Source: Isoptericola croceus | GTDB taxonomy: Bacteria > Actinomycetota > Actinomycetes > Actinomycetales > Cellulomonadaceae | NCBI RefSeq assembly: GCF_029382255.1 | Contig: NZ_JARLLG010000004.1 | Location: 1 to 64,000, forward strand | Length of the DNA stretch: 64,000 bases | Direction: 5' to 3' | Shown: positions 18,329 to 26,845 of the stretch, one piece after another | How the letters are laid out: each line of letters begins with the position of its first letter | Position numbering within the stretch: position 1 is the first letter of the stretch | Notes under the pieces: generated by a model | Seen by the model: only the letters and a program-made list of their open reading frames with translations | Database searches by the model: none | What the model was told of the DNA's origin: nothing | Program-made: the position numbers and the translations under genes

Positions 18329-19215
18329 TGGTATCCACGACCCGTCCGCCCGAGACCGGGAGCCTGCCGGTCAAGCGCCGTCGTGGCAGCGCAGGCAAGT
18401 TCCAGGGCGGGAGCCCGGCGGTCTACGCCGTGGCGTTCGTCGTCCTCGTCGCGACGCTCGGACCGGTGGTCTACGGCGCGCTCGGCGGATTCCGCAGCAA
18501 CTTCCAGCTCGCGGACGCTCCCGCGGCCCTGCCGAACCCCTGGATCTTCAGCAACTACGTCGGCGTCCTGACCGACGACGCCTTCTGGCGGTTCACGCTC
18601 AACTCGGTGGTCATCGCCGTCGTGACGACCGCGATCGTCGTGGTCTTCGGGGTGATGGCCGCCTATCCGCTGGCGCGGTACACCTTCAAGGGCCGCGAGT
18701 GGCTCTTCATGGTCTTCGTCGCCGGGCTGCTCTTCCCGGCCACCGTCGCCGTGATCCCGCTGTTCATCCTCATCACCCAGAACCTGGGTCTGGGGAACAC
18801 CTGGTGGGGTATCGCGCTGCCACAGGCCGCCTTCGCCCTGCCGATCACCGTGGTCATCCTGCGCCCGTTCCTCATGGCCCTGCCCAAGGAGCTCGAGGAG
18901 GCGTCACAGCTCGACGGGACCAGCCGTGTCGGGTTCTTCTGGCGGATCCTGCTGCCGCTCTCCGGCCCGGGCATGGTCACCGTCGGCGTACTCGCCTTCG
19001 TCGGCTCCTGGAACGCCTATCTGCTGCCGCTGCTGCTGCTGCGTGGCGACATGCGCACGCTGCCGCTGGGTGTCGCGGACTTCTCGTCCGAGCACTCGTC
19101 CGACACCGCAGGTGTGTTCGCCTTCACCACGCTCGCCATGATCCCGGCGCTCGTGTTCTTCCTGGCGATGCAGAAGCGCATCGTCAACGGTCTGCAGGGC
19201 GCGGTGAAGGGATGA
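18325..19215 (+). CDS. sugar ABC transporter permease (MalG type)
   Basis: A 296-residue protein with six hydrophobic segments, the second half of the importer channel. The EAA loop is KELEEASQLDGTSRVGFFWR followed by ILLPLSGPG. ATG 18325 overlaps the previous gene's stop (ATGA), with GGGGGG a few bases before it. It ends ALVFFLAMQKRIVNGLQGAV, the usual MalG-type C-terminus. Confidence 0.92.
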   Translation: MMVSTTRPPETGSLPVKRRRGSAGKFQGGSPAVYAVAFVVLVATLGPVVYGALGGFRSNFQLADAPAALPNPWIFSNYVGVLTDDAFWRFTLNSVVIAVVTTAIVVVFGVMAAYPLARYTFKGREWLFMVFVAGLLFPATVAVIPLFILITQNLGLGNTWWGIALPQAAFALPITVVILRPFLMALPKELEEASQLDGTSRVGFFWRILLPLSGPGMVTVGVLAFVGSWNAYLLPLLLLRGDMRTLPLGVADFSSEHSSDTAGVFAFTTLAMIPALVFFLAMQKRIVNGLQGAVKG

Positions 19216-19235
19216 CCGCGCAGAGAGAGGAACGC

Positions 19236-21680
19236 ATGTCGACCGAGGCCGCGACCCAGCTGCCGCACGTCTCCGGCCAGGTCTCCGACCGTGTCGCCGC
19301 GCTCCACGCGGAGATGACCCTGGAGGAGAAGCTCGCCCAGCTCGTCGGGTACTGGCTCGACCAGGGCGGCGAGGTCGTGGCACCCATGCAGGGAGAGATG
19401 GCCTCCGGCCAGGTCGGGTCCGACCGGCTCGGCGAGGTCACCCGGCACGGGATCGGCCACTACACGCGGGTGTACGGCACTCGCCCGGTGGAGCCGGTGG
19501 AACGGGCGCGCTGGCTGTGGGACGAGCAGCGTCGCCTCCAGGGCTCGACCAGGCTGGGGATCCCCGCGCTGGTGCACGAGGAGTGCCTGACCGGGCTCGC
19601 CGCGTGGCAGGCGGCGACCTTCCCGACCCCGCTCGCCTGGGGTGCGTCGTTCGACCCGGCCCTCGTCGAGGAGATGGGGGCCGAGATCGGCCGGTCGATG
19701 CGCGCCCTCGGTATCCACCAGGGGCTGGCGCCGGTGCTCGACGTGGTGCAGGACCCCCGCTGGGGCCGGGTCGACGAGTGCATCGCCGAGGACCCCTACG
19801 TGGTGGGCACCGTGGGTACCGCCTACGTGCGGGGCCTGCAGGGCGCCGGGGTGCACGCCACCCTCAAGCACTTCGTGGGCTACTCGGGGTCCCGGGCGGG
19901 ACGCAACCACGCACCCGTCTCCGCCGGGCCGCGCGAGATCGCCGACACGTACCTGCCGCCCTTCGAGATGGCCGTGCGCGACGGCGGCGCTCGCTCCGTC
20001 ATGGCGTCCTACAACGACATCGACGGCGTGCCGAACCACGCGGCGAGCAGCTACCTGACCGAGGTGCTGCGGGAGCGGTGGGGGTTCGACGGCGTGGTCG
20101 TCGCCGACTACTTCGGGGTCGCGTTCCTGCAGGTCATGCATGCCGTGGCTGCCGATCGTGGAGGCGCTGCCGGGCAGGCGCTCGCCGCGGGTGTCGACAT
20201 CGAGCTGCCGAGCGGGGACGCCTACCTCGCCCCGCTCGCCGAGGCGGTCCGTGACGGGCGCGTCGACGAGGCGCTCGTCGACCGGGCGGTGCTGCGCGCG
20301 CTGGCCCAGAAGGAGGAGCTCGGGCTGCTCGACCCCGACGCGTTCGCGGGAGAGCCGCCGAGCACCGTCGAGCTCGACTCGCCGCGGCACCGGGCCGTGG
20401 CCCGGCGGCTGGCGGAGGAGTCCGTCGTGCTGCTGTCCAACGACGACGGCGTGCTCCCGCTGCGGGGATGGCAGCAGGCGCCGGCGCGGGTCGCCGTCGT
20501 CGGCCCCAACGCCCACCGCGCCGACGCCCTGATGGGCTGCTACTCGTTCGCCAACCATGTGCTCGCCCACCACCCGGAGCATCCGCTGGGCTTCGAGATC
20601 CCGACCGTCTTCGAGGCGCTCGGCGGCGCGTTCGCCGACGCGGGCGTGCCCCAGCCGACGCTCGTGCACGCCCGCGGCTGCGAGGTCGAGGGCTCCGACA
20701 CCTCCGGGTTCGGCGAGGCGGTCGCGGCGGTGCGGTCCTCGGACGTCGCGGTCGTCGTGGTCGGCGACCAGGCCGGGCTGTTCGGCCGGGGCACCGTCGG
20801 CGAGGGCAACGACGTCGAGTCGCTCGACCTGCCCGGCACGCAGCGTCAGCTCGTCGAGGCCCTCGTGGCCACGGGCACGCCCGTGGTGATGGTCGTGGTC
20901 TCGGGCCGGCCCTACGCGATCGACTGGGCGCTCGACCGCGACGACCGGCCGGCGGCCGTGCTCCAGGCGTTCTTCCCCGGCGAGGAGGGCGGTACCGCCA
21001 TCGCCGGCGTGCTCGCCGGTGGGGTCGTCCCCTCCGGTCGGCTGCCCGTCTCGCTGCCGCGGTCGGCCGGTGCGCAGCCGTACACGTACCTGCACCCGAT
21101 CCTCGGAGGGGCGAGCGACGTCACGTCGACCGACTCGACGCCGGTGCGCCCGTTCGGGTTCGGCCTGTCGTACACCCGGTTCGGGTACTCCGAGCTGACG
21201 GTCGACGCCTCGACGCCCACGCACGGGTCGTTCACCACGTCCGTGCGGGTGACGAACACCGGGGACGTGGCGGGTGCCGACGTCGTGCAGCTCTACGGGC
21301 GCGACGTCGTCGGCTCGCTGCCACGGCCGGTGGCGCAGCTGCTGGCCTACGAGCGTGTCGAGCTCGAGCCGGGGGAGTCGGTCGTCGTCGCGTTCTCTGT
21401 GCCGGCTGCACGCTTCGCGTTCACCGACCGGCAGCTCGAGCGGGTCGTCGAGCCGGGCGACGTCGAGGTGTGGGTCGGCTCGCACGCCGCGGCGACGGAC
21501 GGTGCGGGGCGCGAGGACCTCGACCAGGCCACGGGTGGCGCGATCACCAACCAGAAGGCTGCCGTCCACCGGGACGTGCCGGGCACCGCGACGCCACGGG
21601 TGACGCTCACGCTGACGGGGGAGGTGCACACCGTGACGGCGGCCGACCCCCGTCTCGCCACCACCGCCGTCGCGAGGTAG
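19236..21680 (+). CDS. glycoside hydrolase family 3 (beta-glucosidase/beta-xylosidase)
   Basis: An 814-residue GH3 enzyme with no signal peptide, so it acts in the cytoplasm on imported sugars. The N-terminal barrel has VLDVVQDPRWGRVDECIAED, the substrate-binding KHFVGYSGSRAGRN, and the nucleophile region GFDGVVVADYFG (Asp about 291). The alpha/beta sandwich domain begins near VLLSNDDGVLPL, and a fibronectin-III-like domain closes the protein (FGFGLSYTRFGYSELTV). ATG 19236 is preferred because AGAGAGG lies 5 nt before it; ATG 19212 overlaps the permease stop and is an alternative. DECIAEDPY resembles xylosidase-type members, but specificity cannot be settled by eye. Confidence 0.92.
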   Translation: MSTEAATQLPHVSGQVSDRVAALHAEMTLEEKLAQLVGYWLDQGGEVVAPMQGEMASGQVGSDRLGEVTRHGIGHYTRVYGTRPVEPVERARWLWDEQRRLQGSTRLGIPALVHEECLTGLAAWQAATFPTPLAWGASFDPALVEEMGAEIGRSMRALGIHQGLAPVLDVVQDPRWGRVDECIAEDPYVVGTVGTAYVRGLQGAGVHATLKHFVGYSGSRAGRNHAPVSAGPREIADTYLPPFEMAVRDGGARSVMASYNDIDGVPNHAASSYLTEVLRERWGFDGVVVADYFGVAFLQVMHAVAADRGGAAGQALAAGVDIELPSGDAYLAPLAEAVRDGRVDEALVDRAVLRALAQKEELGLLDPDAFAGEPPSTVELDSPRHRAVARRLAEESVVLLSNDDGVLPLRGWQQAPARVAVVGPNAHRADALMGCYSFANHVLAHHPEHPLGFEIPTVFEALGGAFADAGVPQPTLVHARGCEVEGSDTSGFGEAVAAVRSSDVAVVVVGDQAGLFGRGTVGEGNDVESLDLPGTQRQLVEALVATGTPVVMVVVSGRPYAIDWALDRDDRPAAVLQAFFPGEEGGTAIAGVLAGGVVPSGRLPVSLPRSAGAQPYTYLHPILGGASDVTSTDSTPVRPFGFGLSYTRFGYSELTVDASTPTHGSFTTSVRVTNTGDVAGADVVQLYGRDVVGSLPRPVAQLLAYERVELEPGESVVVAFSVPAARFAFTDRQLERVVEPGDVEVWVGSHAAATDGAGREDLDQATGGAITNQKAAVHRDVPGTATPRVTLTLTGEVHTVTAADPRLATTAVAR

Positions 21681-21720
21681 CGCTCCGCCCGGCCAGGTAG
21701 CGCTGTGGGAAAGTAGACGG

Positions 21721-22080
21721 ATGCGGGTCGATATCTGGCTGTGGGCGGTGCGGCTCTTCAAGAGCCGGTCGGTCGCCGCGTCCACGCTGCGCGCCGGGCG
21801 GGTACGGGTCAACGGCACGGTCGCCAAGCCGGCGACGTCGGTGGCGGTCGGCGACCGCATCACGTGGCGCGACCCGCTGCGCGAGCGCATCGTCGTCGTC
21901 CGTGAGCTGCTCCCCAAGCGCGTCGGGGCGCCGCTCGCGGTCAAGGCGTACGAGGACCAGAGCCCCCCGGTACCCACGCGGGAGGAACGGGCCGCCGTCG
22001 GGCTGCGCGACCGTGGCACCGGTCGGCCGACCAAGCGGGAGCGGCGAGAGATCGACCGGCTGCGCGGGCGCAGCAGGTAG
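21721..22080 (+). CDS. S4-domain RNA-binding protein (Hsp15-like)
   Basis: A 119-residue basic protein starting MRVDIWLWAVRLFKSRSVAA, a textbook S4 fold, with AGRVRVNGTVAKPATSVAVG as its second half. The tail is Arg-rich (PTKRERREIDRLRGRSR). The layout matches the Hsp15 (HslR) family, which rescues stalled 50S subunits in E. coli; actinobacterial orthologues are untested. No ribosome site is clear; AGTAGA ahead of the ATG fits a leaderless transcript. Confidence 0.87.
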   Translation: MRVDIWLWAVRLFKSRSVAASTLRAGRVRVNGTVAKPATSVAVGDRITWRDPLRERIVVVRELLPKRVGAPLAVKAYEDQSPPVPTREERAAVGLRDRGTGRPTKRERREIDRLRGRSR

Positions 22081-22108
22081 CACCGGCCGCCGCTACGAGC
22101 GGCCGGTG
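22081..22108. terminator. bidirectional hairpin terminator
   Basis: CACCGGCCGC (22081-22090) pairs perfectly with GCGGCCGGTG (22099-22108). It lies immediately after the S4 gene stop and covers the last codons of the convergent LuxR gene, so it can end both transcripts. There is no T tract. Confidence 0.6.
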
Positions 22109-23250
22109 CCGGGCATCGGTCCGCCGCGCATCGGCCGCTGCTCGCCCGTCCGGCGCTCGTTGTCGCGCAGCCGAGGCTCGTAGTGCGCGAGGAAGACCGA
22201 GCTCACGAGCTCGCGGCGGCTGCGCACCCCGGTCTTGTCGAACACGCTCTTGAGGTGCTGCTGCACCGTGTGCGGTGAGATGACCAGGGCAGCCGCTATC
22301 TCCGCCGTCGAGCACCCCGTGAGCACGAGACGGGTCAGCTCCTGCTCGCGTCGGGTGAGCTGGTACGCAGCCATCAGGAGTGGTGCGATCCGCTCAGGAC
22401 GAGCGGGCTCCACGATCACGGCGACCCGACGTCCGCCTTGCGCCGCGAGGGGGACGCCGTGCAGCACGACCCACGTCCCGGATCGCGTGAGCACTCGCGC
22501 GACAGCTACCTCTCGACGGTCGGCCGTGCCAGGCGTCTCGGTGATCGACGCCGCCCTCCCCGCGACCGCCAGCACTGCGGTGGGCAGACGGCCGGCAGCC
22601 CACCGCCCGTCCGGGAGGTCGAGCAACCAGCGGTCTGCCTCGGGCGAGCTCGACTCGACGCACCAGCGGTCGTCCAGCACGACGAGTCCTGGTGCACCCG
22701 GACCCTCCGGGTCACGGGCCTCGCCCATCAGGAGGCCGCGCCGGGCGCCGTCGGCCAGCATCGGCGCGACCGTCCGGACGAAGCGCAGCTCGTCGGGTGC
22801 GAAGGCCGGGCGGTCCGGCTCGCGGTAGAGACTCATCACCCCCCAGGCCCTGCCGTCCCGGGCGCGGAGCGCGGCCATCAGCTCCTGATCTCCGCCGTAG
22901 ACCATGTTCGAGTGCCAGCGAGCGCTCGTCTCGGGACGCCCACCGGTCGCCTCGTGCAGCGTCGAGATGCCTGACCGCGACCGCGCGACGTCGGCGAGGT
23001 GATGCACGTCGCCGTCGTCGGCGTACTCCTGGGCGGCCCACTCGGGGGGAAACTCCGTGAGCCCGCTCTGGAAGTGGCTCGTCATGATCAGGGATGCCGG
23101 GTCCAGCGTGAACCAGCACGGCGAGCGGAAGTGCGGCACCGTGTCGGCAAGCACGTCTCCGCAGGCGCGCCAGAATCTCGCGAGGTCGTCGCTCGCGACG
23201 GCGAGCTCCGCGATCTTGGCGGTGGCACGGCTGGCCACGGCCGCGTCCAT
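22093..23250 (-). CDS. LuxR-family regulator with GAF-like sensor region
   Basis: A 385-residue protein. Residues about 1-190 look like a degenerate GAF sensor (FTLDPASLIMTSHFQ; WGVMSLYREPDRPAFAPDEL). A linker follows, then a LuxR HTH near residues 300-355 (LTRREQELTRLVLTGCSTAE, then ISPHTVQQHLKSVFDKTGVR). It lacks a receiver domain, so it probably senses a ligand or redox signal directly. It diverges from the cupin gene across an 86-bp gap holding a CCAC-N4-GTGG dyad, so the cupin is a likely target. Confidence 0.85.
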   Translation of the reverse strand: MDAAVASRATAKIAELAVASDDLARFWRACGDVLADTVPHFRSPCWFTLDPASLIMTSHFQSGLTEFPPEWAAQEYADDGDVHHLADVARSRSGISTLHEATGGRPETSARWHSNMVYGGDQELMAALRARDGRAWGVMSLYREPDRPAFAPDELRFVRTVAPMLADGARRGLLMGEARDPEGPGAPGLVVLDDRWCVESSSPEADRWLLDLPDGRWAAGRLPTAVLAVAGRAASITETPGTADRREVAVARVLTRSGTWVVLHGVPLAAQGGRRVAVIVEPARPERIAPLLMAAYQLTRREQELTRLVLTGCSTAEIAAALVISPHTVQQHLKSVFDKTGVRSRRELVSSVFLAHYEPRLRDNERRTGEQRPMRGGPMPGTGRS

Positions 23251-23286
23251 GTGCCCATGCTAGGCGCTGTGGTCGCAGGCGACATG

Positions 23287-23298
23287 CCACTTTCGTGG
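23287..23298. promoter_or_regulatory. candidate operator between LuxR and cupin genes
   Basis: CCAC-TTTC-GTGG is a perfect dyad in the divergent intergenic region. The cupin gene has TAGCGT (23324-23329) 7 bases before its ATG and no ribosome site, the pattern of a leaderless promoter, so the dyad would lie near its -35 region. Confidence 0.35.
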
Positions 23299-23336
23299 TA
23301 TTCCATGGCTCGCGCCGTCGGTCTAGCGTTGCTGGC

Positions 23337-23831
23337 ATGAGCACGGGAACCTCCGGACCGCGGGTCGTGCGCGCGGGCTCCGGCGACAGGACGGGCAGCG
23401 CAGGCAACGTCGACCGCTACTTGCTCGAGAGTGCCGGCTCGGGCGGCCGCGTCGCGCTGGTCGAGCACGTGCTCGACCCCCGGGTGCTCGCCGCGCCCCT
23501 GCACCGCCACCATCGCGAGGACGAGTACAGCTTCGTCCTTGCGGGCACCCTCGGCGTGATCGAGGACGGAGCCGAGGTGACCGCGTCGCCCGGCGACCTC
23601 GTGCTCAAGCCACGCGGGCGGTGGCACACGTTCTGGAACGCTGGCGAGGACGAGCTGCGCGTGCTCGAGATCATCGTGCCCGGGGGCATCGAGCAGCTCT
23701 TCCGACGACTCGCCGACCCAGAGTTCGAGCAAGTGCCCGAGGCGCTCCCGGCTCTGGCGGAGCAGTACGGCGCGGAGGTCGACTTCGCGGCGACGGAGCC
23801 GCTCCTGCAGAAGCACGGTCTACGGTTCTGA
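23337..23831 (+). CDS. cupin-domain protein
   Basis: A 164-residue single-domain cupin. Motif 1 is PLHRHHREDEYSFVLAGTLG (His, His, Glu metal ligands) and motif 2 is ASPGDLVLKPRGRWHTFWNA (His). All usual ligands are present, so it should bind Fe, Mn or Zn. Cupins range from dioxygenases to sensors; nothing here fixes the role. It diverges from a LuxR regulator and is apparently leaderless. Confidence 0.85.
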   Translation: MSTGTSGPRVVRAGSGDRTGSAGNVDRYLLESAGSGGRVALVEHVLDPRVLAAPLHRHHREDEYSFVLAGTLGVIEDGAEVTASPGDLVLKPRGRWHTFWNAGEDELRVLEIIVPGGIEQLFRRLADPEFEQVPEALPALAEQYGAEVDFAATEPLLQKHGLRF

Positions 23832-23903
23832 GGACGGTCCCCGCCGGTCGGGTCCACGACCTGCGGGCGCCGGTCCGGAGGTTCGCGGGCTAGGGTCGCG
23901 AGC

Positions 23904-25040
23904 ATGGTGAGCGAACGAGTCCGGGACATCCTGGCCGACCAGCCCGTCTGGGACGGGCACAACGACCTGGCGTGGGCAGCCCGTGAGCAGGTCGCCTACG
24001 ACTGGGACCGGCTCGACATCTCCGGCTCCACCAGGGGCCGCACCCAGACCGACATCCCGCGGCTGCGCGCGGGGGGCGTGGGCGCCCAGTACTGGTCGGT
24101 CTACGTGCCCTCCACGCTGCCCGGTGCCGAGGCCGTCGTGGCGACGCTGGAGCAGATCGACGCCGTGCACCGGATGGTCGCCCGCAACACCGACCAGCTC
24201 CAGCTCGCGGTGAGCGTCGCCGACGTCGAGGAGGCCTGGGCGCACGGCCGGATCGCCAGCCTGCTGGGTGCCGAGGGAGGTCACTCCATCGACGGGTCCC
24301 TCGGCGTGCTCCGCATGTTCAGCGCACTGGGCGTGTCGTACATGACGCTCACGCACAACGACAACACCTCGTGGGCGGACTCCGCCACGGACCTCCCGAG
24401 CGAGCACGGGGGGCTGAACGGCTTCGGCCGCGAGGTGGTGCGCGAGATGAACAGTCTCGGCATGCTCGTCGACCTCTCCCACGTCGCCGACGGCACCATG
24501 CACGCCGCCCTCGAGGTCAGCCAGGCACCCGTCATCTTCTCCCACTCCAGTGCCCGCGCCGTCTGCGACGTCCCCCGCAACGTGCCCGACGACGTCCTGG
24601 TCCGCCTGGCGGACAACGGCGGCGTCTGCATGGTCACGTTCGTCCCGCACTTCGTGACGCCGGAGGTCGCACAGTGGAAGGCCGCCGCCGAGGACGTGGC
24701 TGAGGCCGAGGGCGTCCGGGTCAACGACTACCCGACGTTCAGCGCCTTCCTCGCCCGGTGGCGCCAGGAGAACCCGGCGCCACCGTCCCGGCTGACCGAC
24801 GTCGTCGAGCACGTCGAGCACGTCCGGGAGGTGGCGGGCGTCGAGCACGTAGGACTCGGCGGGGACTACGACGGCGCGGACGGGTTCGCCCCGGAGCTCG
24901 CCGACGTCTCGGGGTACCCCGCCCTGCTGGAGGCGCTAGCAGAGCGGGGATGGTCGGACGCGGACCTCGGCCAGCTCACGAGCCGGAACATGCTGCGGGT
25001 CATGCGCGACGCGGAGTCCGTGTCGAACCGTCTGCACTGA
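23904..25040 (+). CDS. membrane dipeptidase (peptidase M19)
   Basis: A 378-residue TIM-barrel metallopeptidase. The metal ligands are in place: WDGHNDLAW (His, Asp), LLGAEGGHSIDG (bridging Glu), VDLSHVADGTM (His) and IFSHSSARAVCDVPRN (His plus Arg). HVGLGGDYDGADGF holds the last conserved Asp. It has no signal peptide. M19 enzymes cleave dipeptides and some beta-lactam-like or D-containing dipeptides. TAGGGT lies 7 nt before the ATG with no ribosome site, indicating a leaderless transcript. Confidence 0.93.
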   Translation: MVSERVRDILADQPVWDGHNDLAWAAREQVAYDWDRLDISGSTRGRTQTDIPRLRAGGVGAQYWSVYVPSTLPGAEAVVATLEQIDAVHRMVARNTDQLQLAVSVADVEEAWAHGRIASLLGAEGGHSIDGSLGVLRMFSALGVSYMTLTHNDNTSWADSATDLPSEHGGLNGFGREVVREMNSLGMLVDLSHVADGTMHAALEVSQAPVIFSHSSARAVCDVPRNVPDDVLVRLADNGGVCMVTFVPHFVTPEVAQWKAAAEDVAEAEGVRVNDYPTFSAFLARWRQENPAPPSRLTDVVEHVEHVREVAGVEHVGLGGDYDGADGFAPELADVSGYPALLEALAERGWSDADLGQLTSRNMLRVMRDAESVSNRLH

Positions 25041-25097
25041 GGGCCGGGGCGCGTCAGGCGCGCACTTGCGGCTGATTCGTCGTCCGAGCGGTCGCTG

Positions 25098-25905
25098 TCA
25101 CTGGTCGGAGACGGGAGTCCATGCGCGGCAATAGCCCGTCTGCGCGGCCGACCTGCCGTAGCGGGTCGCCCACTCGGCCGGTGGGTTGAACTCGCGGCGC
25201 TCGGGAAGGCCGCGGTGTCCTCGCTCCGCTGTGATCGCAGCTCGCAGCTCGCAGCGCGCCGAGATCGAGCACGTGGCTGCGAGCGATCACCACGATGTCG
25301 ACCAGATCGTGCACTCGGCCGGATGGATATCCGCCGTAGGAGGTCTCGGTGGCGCACACCTTGTCGGCGACATGGTCGACGATCGGATACAGGAGTACGG
25401 TCGACGGCGTGTATTACGGCACAACGATGTCGGGGATCTTGGCGCCGGCTTCTGGGTCGGCAGTCATGAGCGACCCCGTGACCAGATCGATGTGGAACGG
25501 GAACGGCTTCGTGCCGGCGTACATCTCCACTTGTACGCGCATTGTGCGTACCTTCGGCTGGAGCTCGGAGCCGACTTCGACAGTCCTGGTCACCTGGAAC
25601 GTGAAGGGGTCACCGACATCCCTCTCCAGTGCCGACCGCAGGTCCTCGACCGCCTGATCGGGCGTGACACCTCGACGCAACAGGTCCACGTCGACCGTGT
25701 AGCGCGCATCGCCGACCCGCCGCAGCAGCGCGCCCCCTCCTTTGAGTACCCACCGCTCGTCTTCGTCGGCGAACACTCGCGCCAGCAGACGGTCGAAGGC
25801 GTACTCGCGGACCAAGGCGTCCTTCGGCCGTCCGGTCTGCTTGCTCATGACTCGGGCACGGTCGCTGACCGAGCGCCACACCTGTCCTGCTGACCGGGGG
25901 CTCAT
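25098..25905 (-). pseudogene. AbiEii/AbiGii nucleotidyltransferase toxin, inactivated
   Basis: The intact first part (164 codons) has SKQTGRPKDALVREYAFDRL, the nucleotidyltransferase core WVLKGGGALLRRVGDARYT with VDVDLL, and KPFPFHIDLVTGSL. An in-frame TAA (25414-25416) follows IPDIVVP. The same frame then continues with TPSTVLLYPIVDHVADKVCA and VHDLVDIVVIARSHVLDLGA, clearly AbiEii sequence, until a tandem 7-bp repeat (GCTCGCA twice on the plus strand, near 25243-25256) shifts it. Removing one copy restores LRAAITAERGHRGLPERREF and NPPAEWATRYGRSAAQTGYC to a TGA at 25098-25100. Two independent lesions therefore kill the gene. AbiEii toxins transfer nucleotides to block growth in phage-infected cells. 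Confidence 0.88.
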
Positions 25906-26489
25906 GCGCTCGCCGCGCTCTCATCCTGACCAGATGTGCCGGCAGGAGAGTCCGTCGACGAGTCCGTCCCGGCATCTGTGAGCAGTGGCAGCCACGCGCT
26001 AGGGTCAGCGGTCTCGCCCTGTGCGGGGCTGTTCGCCCAGCGTCTCAGGTGCTCGACAATGCTGGTGGGGTCGAGTTCGGCGGTGCGCAGAATCGTCGGC
26101 CAGGCAGTCTGGGTGCGACTCTCGCCGAGTACCCGCAGCAGGCCCTGGCGCGTGCGCTCGGTCGTCGTCTGACCGGTGCGGACGGCGTCGCCGAAGACGC
26201 CGGCGACGTGACTCAGGTCGTGGCCGGAGCGCACCAGGTCCGCGATCGTGCGCTCCGGGGTGGTCGTAGGCATGCCGTCGATGAGCCTGACGTCCTGCGG
26301 TTCGAGGGTCATGACATGGATGCGCAGATCTGTGCGGCGACGAGTCTGGCGACGTCTTGGCACAGTGATCTCGACTTCGTCGGCGGTTTCTTCGCGATGT
26401 CCCGCACCTGGAGTGACGAAAGTAACGCCCAGGTGGTGCTTTCGTGGCCAGCCCGCTCGTGGCTCAGGCGGCCAGCGCAGAGAGGGCAC
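25902..26489 (-). pseudogene. AbiEi-type antitoxin/regulator, 5'-truncated
   Basis: The frame carries the AbiEi C-terminal domain: EVEITVPRRRQTRRRTDLRI and LIDGMPTTTPERTIADLV, followed by an Asp/Ser-rich tail. The N-terminal winged-helix DNA-binding domain (about 80-100 residues) is missing: upstream of the GTG at 26489 the frame is closed by the TGA that also ends the next gene. Its own stop overlaps the toxin start (ATGA), the normal coupling of an abiE pair. It is probably non-functional as a repressor. Confidence 0.75.
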
Positions 26490-26513
26490 CGTGCGGTGGG
26501 GTGCGTCTGAGCC

Positions 26514-26774
26514 TCAGACCCCGAGGGTCCGGGCGGACCAGGACAGCCCGAGCGCCTGCAGGACCTCGGAGGGATCCCGTTCCGCGGCCTCGGTGTAGGC
26601 GCGCAGCGACATGACGGACGCGGTGAGCATCGTGGTCATGACCTGGCGGGCCAGCTGTGGATCGCGGCTGGCCTCGTCGAGAAGCTCCTGGACGACCCGC
26701 GACCGGATCCCGAGATCCGGGTCGGTGCACGCCGTGAGCAGCGCGATGGTTGTGGATCCGGCCTCGGAATACAT
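26514..26774 (-). CDS. hypothetical 86-residue helical protein
   Basis: A small protein (MYSEAGSTTIALLTACTDPD and LLTASVMSLRAYTEAAERDP type text in its tail: LTASVMSLRAYTEAAERDPS). It is predicted all-helical and resembles the C-terminal helical part of TetR-like proteins, but has no HTH. CCGGGGGGTCG lies before the ATG. It sits between the dead abiE pair and the ABC exporter genes on the same strand, and its stop closes the abiEi fragment's frame. The function is unknown. Confidence 0.6.
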   Translation of the reverse strand: MYSEAGSTTIALLTACTDPDLGIRSRVVQELLDEASRDPQLARQVMTTMLTASVMSLRAYTEAAERDPSEVLQALGLSWSARTLGV

Positions 26775-26845
26775 GACGACCCCCCGGTGTCTTGTGCCTC
26801 CGGTCTACCGCACGGGGAAGCGGTGCGCGAGCCGAGGGGGACCGT

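Noticed and set aside
21675-21704. AGGTAGCGCT repeated twice with 20-bp spacing before the S4 gene
   Set aside because: The first copy includes the GH3 stop codon, and the two copies do not form a dyad or match a known operator; probably chance in a short intergenic gap.
19017-22034. A minus-strand open frame of about 1000 codons opposite the GH3 gene
   Set aside because: It is antisense to a clear GH3 enzyme with all motifs, is very Arg/Gly/His-rich, and has no recognisable domain. Long antisense frames are expected at this GC content.
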